DNA of 64,000 nt from Microvirga sp. SRT01 (lineage in GTDB: Bacteria > Pseudomonadota > Alphaproteobacteria > Sphingomonadales > Sphingomonadaceae), in NCBI GenBank assembly GCA_018139225.1, contig JAGSNX010000001.1, positions 558,001 to 622,000 on the forward strand, given 5' to 3'. The notes below the pieces were generated by a model. The model had not been told where the DNA came from and did not search any database. It saw nothing but the letters and a program-made list of their open reading frames with translations. Made by a program: the position numbers and the translations under genes. This document shows, in pieces, positions 26,492 through 35,671 of this stretch (the first letter of the stretch is position 1; each line of letters opens with the position of its first letter).

Positions 26492-26922
26492 GCATTCGCG
26501 ACGACCTCGCGCTTGCGCATAAGCTGGTCGGGCTGCGGGCGATGCGGATGCGCGTCGCTGCCAGCCGGCTGACGGAGGCTACCCGATTGCGAGAGCGGGC
26601 GGAAGCGGAGCGGGCCGCCGCCGATGCGACGTCCGCGCAAGAGGCCGAGTTGCACGAGGCCGCGCGCGAGGACCTCGCCGCCGATCCCGCCGAGGCGGAA
26701 CTGCGGCTTGCGGTGCTGGACGCCGCGCGTTTCCGCACCGCCGTTGCGGGACAGGCGCTGACCGATGCGCGTCGCGTCGAGGACGAGGAGCGCGGGGCGG
26801 AGGCGGAACGGCGGCGTCAGGTACTGCTCGCCAACCTGCGCCACGATGCGCTCGCCGAACACGCCCGGACGCTCGCACGCCGCCATCGTCGCCGCGCCGA
26901 GGCGCGTGCGGCCAACGAGTAG
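26488..26922 (+). CDS. sctO: Type III ATPase stalk protein SctO
   Basis: 144 aa, almost entirely a two-helix coiled coil rich in Ala, Arg and Glu ([40 protein letters not shown]). This matches the FliJ/YscO stalk inserted into the ATPase ring. Primary sequence is low complexity, so the call rests on shape, length and the N-O-P gene order. Overlaps sctN by four bases. Confidence 0.8.
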   Translation: MSIRDDLALAHKLVGLRAMRMRVAASRLTEATRLRERAEAERAAADATSAQEAELHEAAREDLAADPAEAELRLAVLDAARFRTAVAGQALTDARRVEDEERGAEAERRRQVLLANLRHDALAEHARTLARRHRRRAEARAANE

Positions 26923-26930
26923 GAGGACCC

Positions 26931-27593
26931 ATGACCTCGATCGACAGCAGTCGCTCCGCATCGCAGCCCCAGCGCACGTCTCGGACGGCATCTCCCCACC
27001 AGCCCCAGCAGCAGCCGGCCGATGCGAAGGCGATGGGCGAGGCGCTGGCGAGTGCGCGCCGCCAGATGCCGCCGGTACCGGCCCGGCCGGGCGGTATGCC
27101 GCAGCGCGCGCCGACGAGCGCCGCGACGGCGGCACAGCGAGACGGGACGGCGGGGGAGATGGCAGCAGCACTGTCGGCGGCACGCGGTCGCGACGGCGAC
27201 GCCGCGCTCGCGGACCGCTTCCGGCTCGATCGCGAGGGTGGCGACGGCAGCGCCGGCTTCGGTCAGGCGCAGACCGCCGCGCCCCCTGCCCCGCTGCCGA
27301 TGCCGCAGATGCCCAGCGCGATGATCGATCCCAGCGGCTTCGCGCAGATGCTCGCCGACCTGTGGACGCGCGAGAACGGCAAGGGGCACAAGGAGGTGCA
27401 GGTGCGCTTCGGCGACAGCGCGTGGCCCGCCACAGGCGCGCGCCTCGTCCGCAATGCCGCGGGAACACTGGATGTCGCGCTGCTGGTGGACTCCGCCGCA
27501 ACCGGTTTCGGCGACCGTCTGCCCGGTTTGGAACGGCATCTGGCAGATGCGGGCGTCGCGGTCGGGTCGCTGGCGATGGAAGCCGACGGGTGA
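26931..27593 (+). CDS. sctP: Type III needle-length/substrate-switch protein SctP
   Basis: 220 aa. Disordered Gln/Pro/Ala-rich N-terminal ~140 residues, then a compact C-terminal domain (VQVRFGDSAWPATGARLVRN to LERHLADAGVAVGSLAMEAD) resembling the T3S4 domain that contacts SctU to switch substrate class. AGGAGGACCC precedes the ATG. Last gene of the plus operon; convergent with the lipoprotein gene with only ten bases between stops. Confidence 0.78.
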   Translation: MTSIDSSRSASQPQRTSRTASPHQPQQQPADAKAMGEALASARRQMPPVPARPGGMPQRAPTSAATAAQRDGTAGEMAAALSAARGRDGDAALADRFRLDREGGDGSAGFGQAQTAAPPAPLPMPQMPSAMIDPSGFAQMLADLWTRENGKGHKEVQVRFGDSAWPATGARLVRNAAGTLDVALLVDSAATGFGDRLPGLERHLADAGVAVGSLAMEADG

Positions 27594-27603
27594 CCCGCCC
27601 TCC

Positions 27604-28485
27604 CTACTGAACGGACGCCCCGTCCTTCGCGTTCGCGGCGATGAGCGCAAGAACCTTTTGCGGCACCCGCTTGGCTCCGCGCGCACCGGCGGGGGGCCAG
27701 GCACCGTCCAGCGCCAGGCGACGAACCGTCCGGGGATCGGGCGCGGGGTCGGGCCAGCCGAGCGTCGGCAGCCGCGCCTTCAGACGTTGCTGCGCCTCGC
27801 GATCCTCTTGGCTGTCGGTCAGCATCGGTGTCGAGGCGGAGGTCCCGAGGTTGGCACCCCCGACATCGATCGCGAACGGGTCGGCCCCCTTCGCCAGCAG
27901 CAATTCGGCGATCCGGAACCGCTCCATGTCGAGCGCGATGTGCAGCGGCCGCTTGCCGCTGCCGCTCATCGCGTCGGGATCGGCGTGGAAGTCGAGCAGC
28001 ATCGTCACCGCGCCGACCGAATTGCGTGCGATGGCGTCGCGCATCGGGCCGAGCGGCGCGGCAAGGGGCGTCGCGCTGGCCCCAAGTAATAGTAAGCGGT
28101 GCGCAAGTGCCGGATCGTTCGCGTTGAGCGCGAGCCGCAACGGGTAACCTTCGCCGTTCAGCCCGTCGGCGGGCGCGCCGGCGCGGCGCAGGAAGTCGAT
28201 CGCCTCGGGCTTGCAGCTCGCGACTGCCAGCGTCAGCATGTCGCGACGATCGTCGATCCCAGCCTTCGCAAGCGCCGGGTCAGCGTTCAGCAGCCGCCCG
28301 GCCGTATCGAGATCGCCGGCCAGGAGCGCCTCTCCTAGGTCGCGAGCCGATTGACCCAGTCCGGCCCTTTGCAGCATCGCCGCGTCCGGCAGCGCCGTGT
28401 CGGCGGGAAAGCATCTCGCGTTAGCAGTCATGCCACAACCACTCAGCAGGCCGGCGAGCAGGAGGGGAGCAAGGATCGTTCGCAC
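27604..28485 (-). CDS. Ankyrin-like repeat lipoprotein beside the T3SS
   Basis: 293 aa from a GTG at 28485; the longer frame would put an implausible stretch before the signal. The signal ends in a lipobox (LLSGC). The body is alpha-helical repeats of ankyrin type: DLDTAGRLLNADPALAKAGI, GEGYPLRLALNANDPALAHR, GKRPLHIALDMERFRIAELL, then LAKGADPFAIDVGG. It should be anchored in the inner or outer membrane facing the periplasm. A pilotin, immunity or scaffold role can be imagined, but nothing in the sequence fixes it. Confidence 0.75.
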   Translation of the reverse strand: MRTILAPLLLAGLLSGCGMTANARCFPADTALPDAAMLQRAGLGQSARDLGEALLAGDLDTAGRLLNADPALAKAGIDDRRDMLTLAVASCKPEAIDFLRRAGAPADGLNGEGYPLRLALNANDPALAHRLLLLGASATPLAAPLGPMRDAIARNSVGAVTMLLDFHADPDAMSGSGKRPLHIALDMERFRIAELLLAKGADPFAIDVGGANLGTSASTPMLTDSQEDREAQQRLKARLPTLGWPDPAPDPRTVRRLALDGAWPPAGARGAKRVPQKVLALIAANAKDGASVQ

Positions 28486-28538
28486 ATGACGTACACTCGG
28501 CCCGGCGAGGCGCCCGGTCAACAGGCGATGCGCCGGCG

Positions 28539-29477
28539 TCAGCGCAGCGCCGCCGTGCCCGCCAGCACCCAGTCCATGCTGTGGCGGTCGATCACGTTCA
28601 GCCCTTCGAACCAGTTCACGCCGTCCGGTCGCACGTCTGGCAGTTCGTGCTGCGTCCCGTACGCCTCGGGCAAATCCGCAATCGCGACACCCGCTGCCCC
28701 GCCCCAGCCGCCGCTCACGACGGTGCCGAGAATGCCGCCGACAACACGATCGCCACCCTCCTGAAGGGCGGTCAGTATCTCATTCGGCACGCGATAATTA
28801 TCGACGGACGCGCTTCCGCGCCCGGCCGCGGTGGCGATCGTCGTCGCATCCGCGATCGTGTCGCCGTGTAGGCCGGCGGCGTTGAATGTATCGGCCGGAC
28901 TGCCCGACGCGATGCCGGCGGTGCTTGCCAGTCCGCCGCCGAGCGAGTGGCCGGTCATGACGAAGCTGGCGTCGGAGCGAGCCGCCGCTCGCCCGATCTC
29001 CAGCGCGCGGGCGTAATGTTCGGAATCAAGGCCGATGCCCTGCTGCGCGTTCGACAGCCAGTCGGCGCCACTCTGGCTGCCACGAAACGCGATGACAAAG
29101 TCTTCGCCGGGCATGTCCGAGGCGTATACCCGTGCGCGAAAGGCGTCGGTGCCCGGATCGAGCTGGTCGGGATCGAGGCCGAGGCGTTCCAGCTCTGCCG
29201 ACGTTGCGACGCGGTAGCCCGCAGGCGGCGAGGCCGTATCGTTATAGACGTCGGCGGCAAGCTGCGCATGCGCATGCACGCTGGCGGGATCGGACCGCAA
29301 GGTCGCTGTCGTCGCCGCACCGACGCTGCCGGTGGTACCGCCCGGCGTGGAGGGCAGCGCGCCCCACTCGGCGCGATACGCCCGAAGCCCGGCATCGGCG
29401 GTCTGGTGCACGGACGGTGGCACGATCGATGGAGCGCTCGATGGAGCGCTCGTACCTGCGGATGTAATCGCCACCAT
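28539..29477 (-). CDS. Lipase-like alpha/beta hydrolase without signal peptide, T3SS effector candidate
   Basis: 312 aa. The first ~60 residues are Ser/Thr/Ala/Pro-rich and disordered with no signal peptide or membrane segment. The rest is a class 3-type lipase fold: DFVIAFRGSQSGADWLSNAQ, then the nucleophile elbow TGHSLGGGLA (Ser178). Candidate catalytic Asp and His lie further on (around NAAGLHGDTIAD and NVIDRHSMDW). GAGGAG precedes the ATG at 29477. Gene position, missing Sec signal and polar N-terminus suggest a type III-delivered (phospho)lipase; a cytoplasmic esterase remains possible. Confidence 0.7.
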   Translation of the reverse strand: MVAITSAGTSAPSSAPSIVPPSVHQTADAGLRAYRAEWGALPSTPGGTTGSVGAATTATLRSDPASVHAHAQLAADVYNDTASPPAGYRVATSAELERLGLDPDQLDPGTDAFRARVYASDMPGEDFVIAFRGSQSGADWLSNAQQGIGLDSEHYARALEIGRAAARSDASFVMTGHSLGGGLASTAGIASGSPADTFNAAGLHGDTIADATTIATAAGRGSASVDNYRVPNEILTALQEGGDRVVGGILGTVVSGGWGGAAGVAIADLPEAYGTQHELPDVRPDGVNWFEGLNVIDRHSMDWVLAGTAALR

Positions 29478-29636
29478 CGAACGGCTCCTCGCCATTATTC
29501 CGTTTGACGATCGTGGGACGACGGAAGCGATCTGCCTATACTCGTTTCGACTAGGACGCTGCTGAGAGCGCCCTTGCATTCGTCCCCGGTTCCCTCACCC
29601 GATTGCGGTCTTCGCCCGTCGGGCGCACAGCAGGAT
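29478..29636. promoter_or_regulatory. Divergent region between lipase and LysR genes with the shared motif
   Basis: Contains CGTTTCGACTAG at 29543-29554 and GCTGAGAGCGCCC at 29561-29573, close copies of elements at 8614-8625 and 8641-8653. In both places the motif lies 65-135 bases upstream of a minus-strand gene with a type III-substrate-like N-terminus. LysR regulators often bind such divergent regions. Confidence 0.45.
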
Positions 29637-30545
29637 ATGCCTCCAAGCCGATCCGACCTCGCCGATTTCACCTACTTCCTGGCGATCGCCCGGCATCGCA
29701 GCTTTCGCCTTGCCGGATTGGAACTCGGCGTCAGCGCCTCTGCGCTGAGCCACGCGCTGAAAGGGCTGGAAGGGAGGCTTGGCGTCCGCCTGCTCAACCG
29801 CACCAACCGCAGCGTGACGCTGACCGCGGCCGGCGAGGAATTGCAGGCCGCGATCACCACCCCGTTCGAAGCGATCGGTGCGGCCGTCGAGGCCCTCAAT
29901 CGTTATCGTGACGGACCATCGGGCCGCGTCCGCATCAACGTGGTCGTGGATGCAGCGCCGCTGCTGCTGGCGCCCGTAATGCCGAAATTCGCCGAGCAAT
30001 ACCCGGATATCGAAGTGGAGATCGCCGCCAACAACCACATGGTCGACGTGATCGATGGAGGCTTCGATGCCGGCATCCGCTATGGCGGCACCGTGCCCGA
30101 GGACATGGTGGCGCAGCGGCTGTCCGCCGATCTCCGCTGGGTGGTCGCCGCCTCGCCGGCCTATCTGGAACGGCACGGCGAGCCGCAGACGCCCGACGAC
30201 CTCCAGAACCATCAGTGCATTGGAGTCCGGATCGGTGACGGCAGCATCTATCGCTGGGATTTCGAAGGTCCGGCAGGTGAATTCACGGTGCGCGTGCCGA
30301 GCAAGATCACCGTCGACGAAACCCGCGCGATGCTGTCGCTGGGGCTTGCCGGGATGGGCGTGATGTACGGGCTGGAACCGGTGTTTGCACCGTATGTGGC
30401 CACCGGCGAACTGCGGATCGTCCTTCAGGACTGGGCAACGTTCGGACCCGGCTATCACGCCTACTATTCCAGCCGCCGACAACTTCCGACCGGACTGCGC
30501 CTGCTGATCGACCTGATCCGGCAGATGCAACCGCTCGGACTGTGA
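29637..30545 (+). CDS. LysR-family transcriptional regulator
   Basis: 302 aa. The N-terminal winged helix-turn-helix is clear: DLADFTYFLAIARHRSFRLA, then LSHALKGLEGRLGVRLLNRT. The C-terminal type 2 periplasmic-binding-like effector domain starts near residue 90. The sequence resembles the subgroup annotated as CrgA/AaeR-like. ATG at 29637 preferred over an upstream in-frame start. Divergent from the lipase gene, which may be its target; ligand unknown. Confidence 0.92.
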   Translation: MPPSRSDLADFTYFLAIARHRSFRLAGLELGVSASALSHALKGLEGRLGVRLLNRTNRSVTLTAAGEELQAAITTPFEAIGAAVEALNRYRDGPSGRVRINVVVDAAPLLLAPVMPKFAEQYPDIEVEIAANNHMVDVIDGGFDAGIRYGGTVPEDMVAQRLSADLRWVVAASPAYLERHGEPQTPDDLQNHQCIGVRIGDGSIYRWDFEGPAGEFTVRVPSKITVDETRAMLSLGLAGMGVMYGLEPVFAPYVATGELRIVLQDWATFGPGYHAYYSSRRQLPTGLRLLIDLIRQMQPLGL

Positions 30546-31120
30546 TGCCGCGCGTCTACGGTGATACTTGGCTGGGGCGGCAGCAATCTCAGCCAACCAC
30601 AGAACCACCTAACCTGTTGAATTGCTGACACACAGAATAGGTCTGTATGCCTCATTGCTACAACGCGTTGGCAAAGTCCGTAATGGCGGTTTGCGATCGG
30701 CGACAGAGACATATTGCCGTGAGGCAGGAAAATCCTGAGCTGTCCCGTTGGGCTGTCGATGACGTGGCTGCCTGTGAGTGGACGCTCGGCGTATCCTCAT
30801 CTTGCGAATCGCTCTCCCGTCTTCAGGGACCCTAACTCTTCATCAAAAACGTCGATCAGCTTAACCCCGTACGGATTAGCCATACGCCACGGCGACCGGC
30901 TTGTGATCCTCGCTGCCATCATTCCTAGTTAGTCGCAACCGACAGTACGCGACCGATAAAGCTCGCCAACCGCGCTTCTACCCCACTTCGATGAGCCTAT
31001 TATGCTGCAGGATCGGCGATCAGATAATGTGCTTGAAGCGGAACCTCTGAAAGCGTTTGCGCTAGACTGGCGGCACTCGCTCTGCCGCCCCCACGGGTCC
31101 AAGATCTACCTCATCGAGAC
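30546..31120. other. Intergenic stretch, no gene seen
   Basis: Only short open frames without ribosome sites or family resemblance. Base composition is lower in GC than the flanks and codon-position GC bias is lacking. It forms the left margin of a 5 kb decayed zone. Confidence 0.5.
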
Positions 31121-31773
31121 TTATTCGACCTCACCAAGCGTCAGCCTCTGCCCTGCGGAGGCAAACGCGAGACCCTGGATGCGCTTCACTGCGCCACGAT
31201 ACGGCCGCGCCGCGCGCAGGATGAGGCCGCTCTGCCCGAGCAGGACTGACGATCCCCTGATGGTAGGAGGAATTAGTGCCGTCCGATACCCGCGCATCTG
31301 CCAAAGCAGCAGGTTTTGAAGACAGCGGAAAGCCTCGACTCCGCGCAACATGACGTCGACGCGGACCGGGTGGAGCTCCTGCGGCGATTGCACCGACAGC
31401 AACAGCACATCAAGGAGCGTCGTGCGGGCCAGCCTATTAATTTCAGCCAGCGCTGGCGCGATCGGGTCGGCAGGATTTGCGGCGCCGACCATGATCAGGC
31501 CTGCCGCAGGCAGGTGCAGGCAGCCATGCGGCAGTCCAGGCTTGATGCCGGTCCGAAAACAACCGGCGCCGGCAGATGCGGCAGCATGCCCACCATCTCC
31601 CGGAAGATCGGTGAGCCGAGATGTAGTGTGTCGATTAGCGTCGTCATGAAGGCGTCCGTCGGCGATCTCGGCGATCTCGGCGAGCACAGGCTCGCCAGAG
31701 TTTTCGCGTGTTCGGGATTGAAATCAGGGCAAGCGATCACAGCGCCAGCGACGCCAGCGCTTGGCTTGGACAC
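31121..31773 (-). pseudogene. Frameshifted gene of unknown function
   Basis: Two overlapping minus-strand frames read as one interrupted protein: GVAGAVIACPDFNPEHAKTL onward in one frame, continuing as GLIMVGAANPADPIAPALAE, then RTTLLDVLLLSVQSPQELHP and GYRTALIPPTIRGSSVLLGQ in the other, with the shift near 31490-31500. Both parts have ordered, non-repetitive protein-like sequence. No family recognised. Confidence 0.4.
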
Positions 31774-31835
31774 GTATCCAGCTTGGCGTGGAGCGCAGCT
31801 CGAGGGACCGCTGCGGTCGCAAACTGCGCCTGCGG

Positions 31836-32260
31836 TCAGGCTATGCTGAAGGTGGGCATGCGCAGCGTCGCCTCTGCTCGCTGGATGCCGCCGGCAAGAT
31901 CGGCCAGCTTATCGTCGATGTGGACGATCTCGCAGTCCTCGACCATGAAGTAGCCGCGCACGTCGCCTGTCGGCAGGATCGCCGCTTGCCGGCCGTTCGG
32001 CCGCGAGCCAGAGCCTGCACCGCGGGTAGACATAGCAGCACGCCTCGCGCGGCGCGATGACATGAAGGTTGGTCAGCGTGTCGCGCCCCTGGTGCTGTTC
32101 GAATGTGAGGTAGAGAATGTTGCTGTCCGAGGCGGCCGCCGCCCCGGCAAGGTAGACAATGAGATCCCGGTTAGGGGCTGCGCTCCCACTGCCGATAAGG
32201 CCCTTGCGCACACGCGGCCGTTGCCGATGGCAAGGACGGCATCGATATACGCCTGAACGG
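31836..32260 (-). pseudogene. Frameshifted gene of unknown function
   Basis: Minus-strand pieces in different frames form a plausible broken protein: TVQAYIDAVLAIGNGR, then DLIVYLAGAAAASDSNILYL, TFEQHQGRDTLTNLHVIAPR, and after a shift near 32020 GDVRGYFMVEDCEIVHIDDK ending at 31836. No family recognised. It appears to be remains of the same decayed block as its neighbours. Confidence 0.4.
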
Positions 32261-32395
32261 TGGTGGAAGTATCGGTTACTGCTGCTTTCTCAGTGGTTTC
32301 ATCCCCCGAACCGGGGACACCTGACCTCCTCCCCCCGCTTCTGTCCTCGTCTCTTCTCGTTCTTCTCCGCTCCTCCTTGGCCCTGCGTCTTCTCG

Positions 32396-32569
32396 TCACA
32401 GCACGAGTGAGGCTGCCGCTTCGCGGTCGAGTGCGCGGCCCCCAGCTGCCGTTGCGGGCAGGATCTGGTGGAGCGGCCAGGCGGGAAAGCCATCGGCGGG
32501 GCAGATGCCAGCTGCCTCGCAGGCTGCTAGATCGGCAATGGTTTCGATGTCGAGCGTGATCGTCTTCAT
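32396..32569 (-). pseudogene. Fragment resembling a PolB-like 3'-5' exonuclease
   Basis: Starts at an ATG (32569) with MKTITLDIETIADLAACEAA, followed by GFPAWPLHQI. The LDIET segment matches the first exonuclease motif (Asp and Glu metal ligands) of predicted 3'-5' exonucleases, but the frame stops after ~57 residues and no further motif follows. A truncated remnant. Confidence 0.4.
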
Positions 32570-32818
32570 GGGGTAATCCGATAAGAACAGGGTATGGACA
32601 GCTGTCCATGCGCCGAGAGAAGGATATCGGTCCGAGCGCGGCCAGAAGTCGCTGGTCGGACAAGGGGCAGACGCAGTGCCCGTCGGCACAGAAGCAGCGA
32701 GGAGGCGTGCGGCGAGCTTTGCGGGTGACGGCTGATTTCAGTGGTTCGCTTGCCCAGCGACGATCGCGGCGATCTAACTGGCAGCATCGGCCCGCACCAT
32801 CAGGTCTTGGACAGCCGT

Positions 32819-33094
32819 CTAGGGACGCTGTGCGCAAAGCCCGATGCCGCGTCCGGTGAGCGATGCCCACAGCTCGCGCTTGGGTGCTGCCAGCCAGAGC
32901 ACCCCCTTCAAGCGGCAGGGCCGCATGGCGCGGACGATCTCCACGCCGCCGAGATGCCGCATGGCGAGATCGACCGTCACAGCCTCATCGTCGCGGATGC
33001 GGGCGACGACGATGTCCCCGCCGTGTTCGTCGACGCGCCGGAACATCTCCGCTGCTCCCAGCGTCATCGGTGAGCGTGCGGCGAGCACAAGCAT
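32819..33094 (-). CDS. Small hypothetical protein in the decayed zone
   Basis: 91 aa with ATG at 33094 and AGGAG six bases upstream. The sequence is soluble and well balanced (MLVLAARSPMTLGAAEMFRR; GDIVVARIRDDEAVTVDLAM; VLWLAAPKRELWASLTGRG). It may be intact or the start of a longer lost gene. No family recognised. Confidence 0.4.
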   Translation of the reverse strand: MLVLAARSPMTLGAAEMFRRVDEHGGDIVVARIRDDEAVTVDLAMRHLGGVEIVRAMRPCRLKGVLWLAAPKRELWASLTGRGIGLCAQRP

Positions 33095-33401
33095 GTGACG
33101 CTCCTAGTAGCGAACCCGGACATCTGTCCGGATCCACGTATCGGGATAGGCGGCGTGTCCGCGATCGGCGCGGTGACGTAGCGCAGCAGCGCGGCGAGGC
33201 CGCGGTCAGTCGGTGCAAGGATCTGGAGCAAGGAGGAACGTTCTGAGTGAGATGACCCTGGACGCGTGTCCAGGAGAAACCCTGCCGATCTTTTCATCGA
33301 TCTTCCCGGCTGCGCCCTCTCTCGCTCGTACCCTCTTGTACCCTGCTCGCCGCACGCTGATGTTTGGTCGGCCGGCTTCGGACTTGACCATGAGCCACAC
33401 G

Positions 33402-33934
33402 CTAGTCGCCGAGGATCTCGCCCAGCCTTTCCAGCTGAGCCAGCGTCGCATCCGGCGTCGTCTGGAACACGGCGCTTGCACCGATGAACCAGGCGATCAG
33501 CCGCGGCACCCGCGCATCACCCGGATTGCAGCGCGACGTCAGCAGGGCCTTGATCTGCAGACGCCGCTGGAAGATGTGGCTGGTGACAGTGTTGACACCG
33601 TCGATCCGGGTGGTGACCAGCGCCGCCACGCGCATCATCAGCATGGGCAGGGTGCCCGGCTCCTCGAACAGGGTACGACAGCGCTCCTGCATCTCGCCGA
33701 TGTGAAGACGCGGCGGATCATCAGGGCGCAGCAGGGAGGCTTCGAACCTGTCGAAGATGTGGTCGACGAGCAGTCGTTCGCGCTCGCTCTCGGGCAGCAG
33801 GTTGGCGACCATTGATTTGCTGAGACCAGTCCTCGTTGCAGATCGCGCACGGTGAGCCCGGCCCGGCCGCGGTCGACCATCAGCAGCGCAGCCTCCTCAA
33901 GGCATCTCTAGGTCTGTTCGGCTCTGTTCGCCAT
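33402..33934 (-). pseudogene. Broken TetR-family regulator
   Basis: Begins MANRAEQT at 33934, hits a stop (TAG), resumes as CLEEAALLMVDRGRAGLTVR, i.e. the first helices of a TetR DNA-binding domain, then shifts frame near 33815 into SMVANLLPESERERLLVDHI and a helical C-terminal domain (HIGEMQERCRTLFEEPGTLP) to 33402. At least one stop and one frameshift, so not functional as read. Confidence 0.6.
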
Positions 33935-34624
33935 CTTGGCTATGAGGATTAGCCGCCGCTTTACAGGACGCGAATGGCGTCAGAGTCCCAGAGGAAAATA
34001 ACTTCATCTCAGCCGCAGCGCGGGTAAAACCCAATGACGTCAGCGAAGCAGGTCGGGAGGATGAACTGCCGATCTGACGCATGCTCCGGGATTCAGCGCT
34101 GCAATTGGGAACCGTTCACGCGGCCCTCGCCTCCCGCCACCTGCCGGAAGCACCTCGAAGCCCCAGCTGCGCGGGCCAGGCGGTGTCAGCAAGCCAGCTG
34201 GCCCAACCGGCGGCAACGATTGCGCGAGCGCCGGGTTTGGTCAGGTCGCCGAAGGCTCCAAACGTGCATCCATGCGGCTGCCGCACGAACCACAGGCAGT
34301 GGATATATTGCTTGTTACTGCGCGCGGCGAGAGCCGGCACGTGCTGGACGAGATTGGTCGCGAGTGACAACAGATGAAGACATCCGCCGGATTTTTCGAA
34401 TGGAACGAGGTCCGGAAGATCAACCAGCGTATGGTCGTGCAGGTGAACGCCTGACCGCTTCCCGCAATCCAGCGAGGTTGATCTTAAAACATTAGATATG
34501 TCTCCCGCGAACGCCACTCCCAAGAGCTTATGAACAACCGCGGGTCCGAGGCTTGTAATACGCACATGGCGCCGCGATGATTTCCCCGACCCTTCTGTCA
34601 TAAGAGGAGCGATGCGGAGAGATT
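33935..34624. other. Non-coding or unrecognisably decayed DNA
   Basis: Open frames exist on both strands, but none has a ribosome site plus family resemblance. The longest minus-strand frame (34116-34601) reads as non-globular sequence. Nothing assigned. Confidence 0.4.
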
Positions 34625-35023
34625 ATGCGCAGTCAGTCGCTTCTCGTCGTCCTTGGATCAGGCTTACTCCTGGCAGCCGCTGCTGCGCCTGCGTAGAACA
34701 TATCCCAGTCATTGCCTGTGGATCCCTTCCTGCCCCCCTCCCCCCCGGTCCCAATCCATAGCCATATCCGCCCGGTACGCTGAAGGCAGGAAGCCTCCCG
34801 GCCTTCAACCCGTCAGCCGAGGACATCAAAAGCGGAGCGGAGGTCAACAGCATATACGAACCAGCCAGCGGGAGTCATCGCGCTGGTGGGCGGCGGTGAG
34901 GTCGTGGTGAAGACGGCGCACGGCGAAGTTCGTGTCCCGCTAACGGCATTTGGTAAAAGCGAGCGGGGTCTGCTGCTGGAGATCAGTGCTTGGAATCTGG
35001 AGCGGCTCGCGGCTGAGGGCTGA
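34625..35023 (+). pseudogene. Broken small exported protein
   Basis: GGAGAG precedes ATG 34625, which encodes a good signal peptide (SLLVVLGSGLLLAAAAAPA) ended at once by a TAG. The body continues in shifted frames: LPAFNPSAEDIKSGAEVNSI, then GVIALVGGGEVVVKTAHGEV and RVPLTAFGKSERGLLLEISA up to a TGA at 35021-35023. The body resembles small sphingomonad exported proteins with a repeated V.VKT..G.VRVPL pattern. Confidence 0.5.
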
Positions 35024-35084
35024 GGATGCGGACACGGTACGAGCGTAGGCCGTCGGTAGTGATCTCCTTCAGTAAGCCGTGACG

Positions 35085-35486
35085 CTACAGCGCTTTCTTT
35101 ATGAAGGTCAGCGCCGCCGCGTTTTCACGCCGCTGGGTGACGTAGCTCTCCATCACCTTACCTTCGTGATCTACGGCTCGCCAGAGTAAGACCGTCTCGC
35201 CAATCAGCTTCACGTGCATCTCGTCCAAGTGCCAGCGCCAGTCACAGAAGTCACGCATGTGGCTGAAGCGCTTCCTGCGCACCTCACCTGCAATCAGCGG
35301 CCCAGACCTGATGCATCACAGCCGCACGGTCTAATGGCACATGTCGGTCCCGCGCTCGAACAGCAGGGTCTCCACGTTGCGCAGGCTGAGCGGGAGGCGG
35401 ACGTACATTAGCACCACCAGCCGGATCACCTCCGGCGAGGAGTTGAAGCGGCGGAACGAACTGGCTGAATTGGGCGGGCGCGGCAT
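35085..35486 (-). mobile_element. IS6-family transposase remnant
   Basis: From ATG 35486: MPRPPNSASSFRRFNSSPEV, IRLVVLMYVRLPLSLRNVET, LLFERGTDMCH then a stop; after a frameshift it resumes RRKRFSHMRDFCDWRWHLDE (with the first DDE Asp in HLDEM), then LLWRAVDHEGKVMESYVTQR and ends FIKKAL at 35085. The catalytic second half is missing. No terminal inverted repeats found. Clearly IS6/IS26-type and inactive. Confidence 0.85.
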
Positions 35487-35671
35487 GCACCGATCTTAAA
35501 AATACCGCATCACCGACGGACGCAGCTGGACTGACGGAGCCGCCGACCCCGTCGCCGTTATGTTACGACTGCGGTTCCTCTTCAAAACGGCGGATCGTCA
35601 GGTGACTGCCTCCTGTCGGTGTCCGCGATGATGAAGATCCGCTCCCCGCTCCGGTTATTGCCGACGCGTGC

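Noticed and set aside
34116-34601. 161-residue minus-strand frame in the decayed zone
   Set aside because: No ribosome site, no motif and no frame-specific composition; could not be told from chance.
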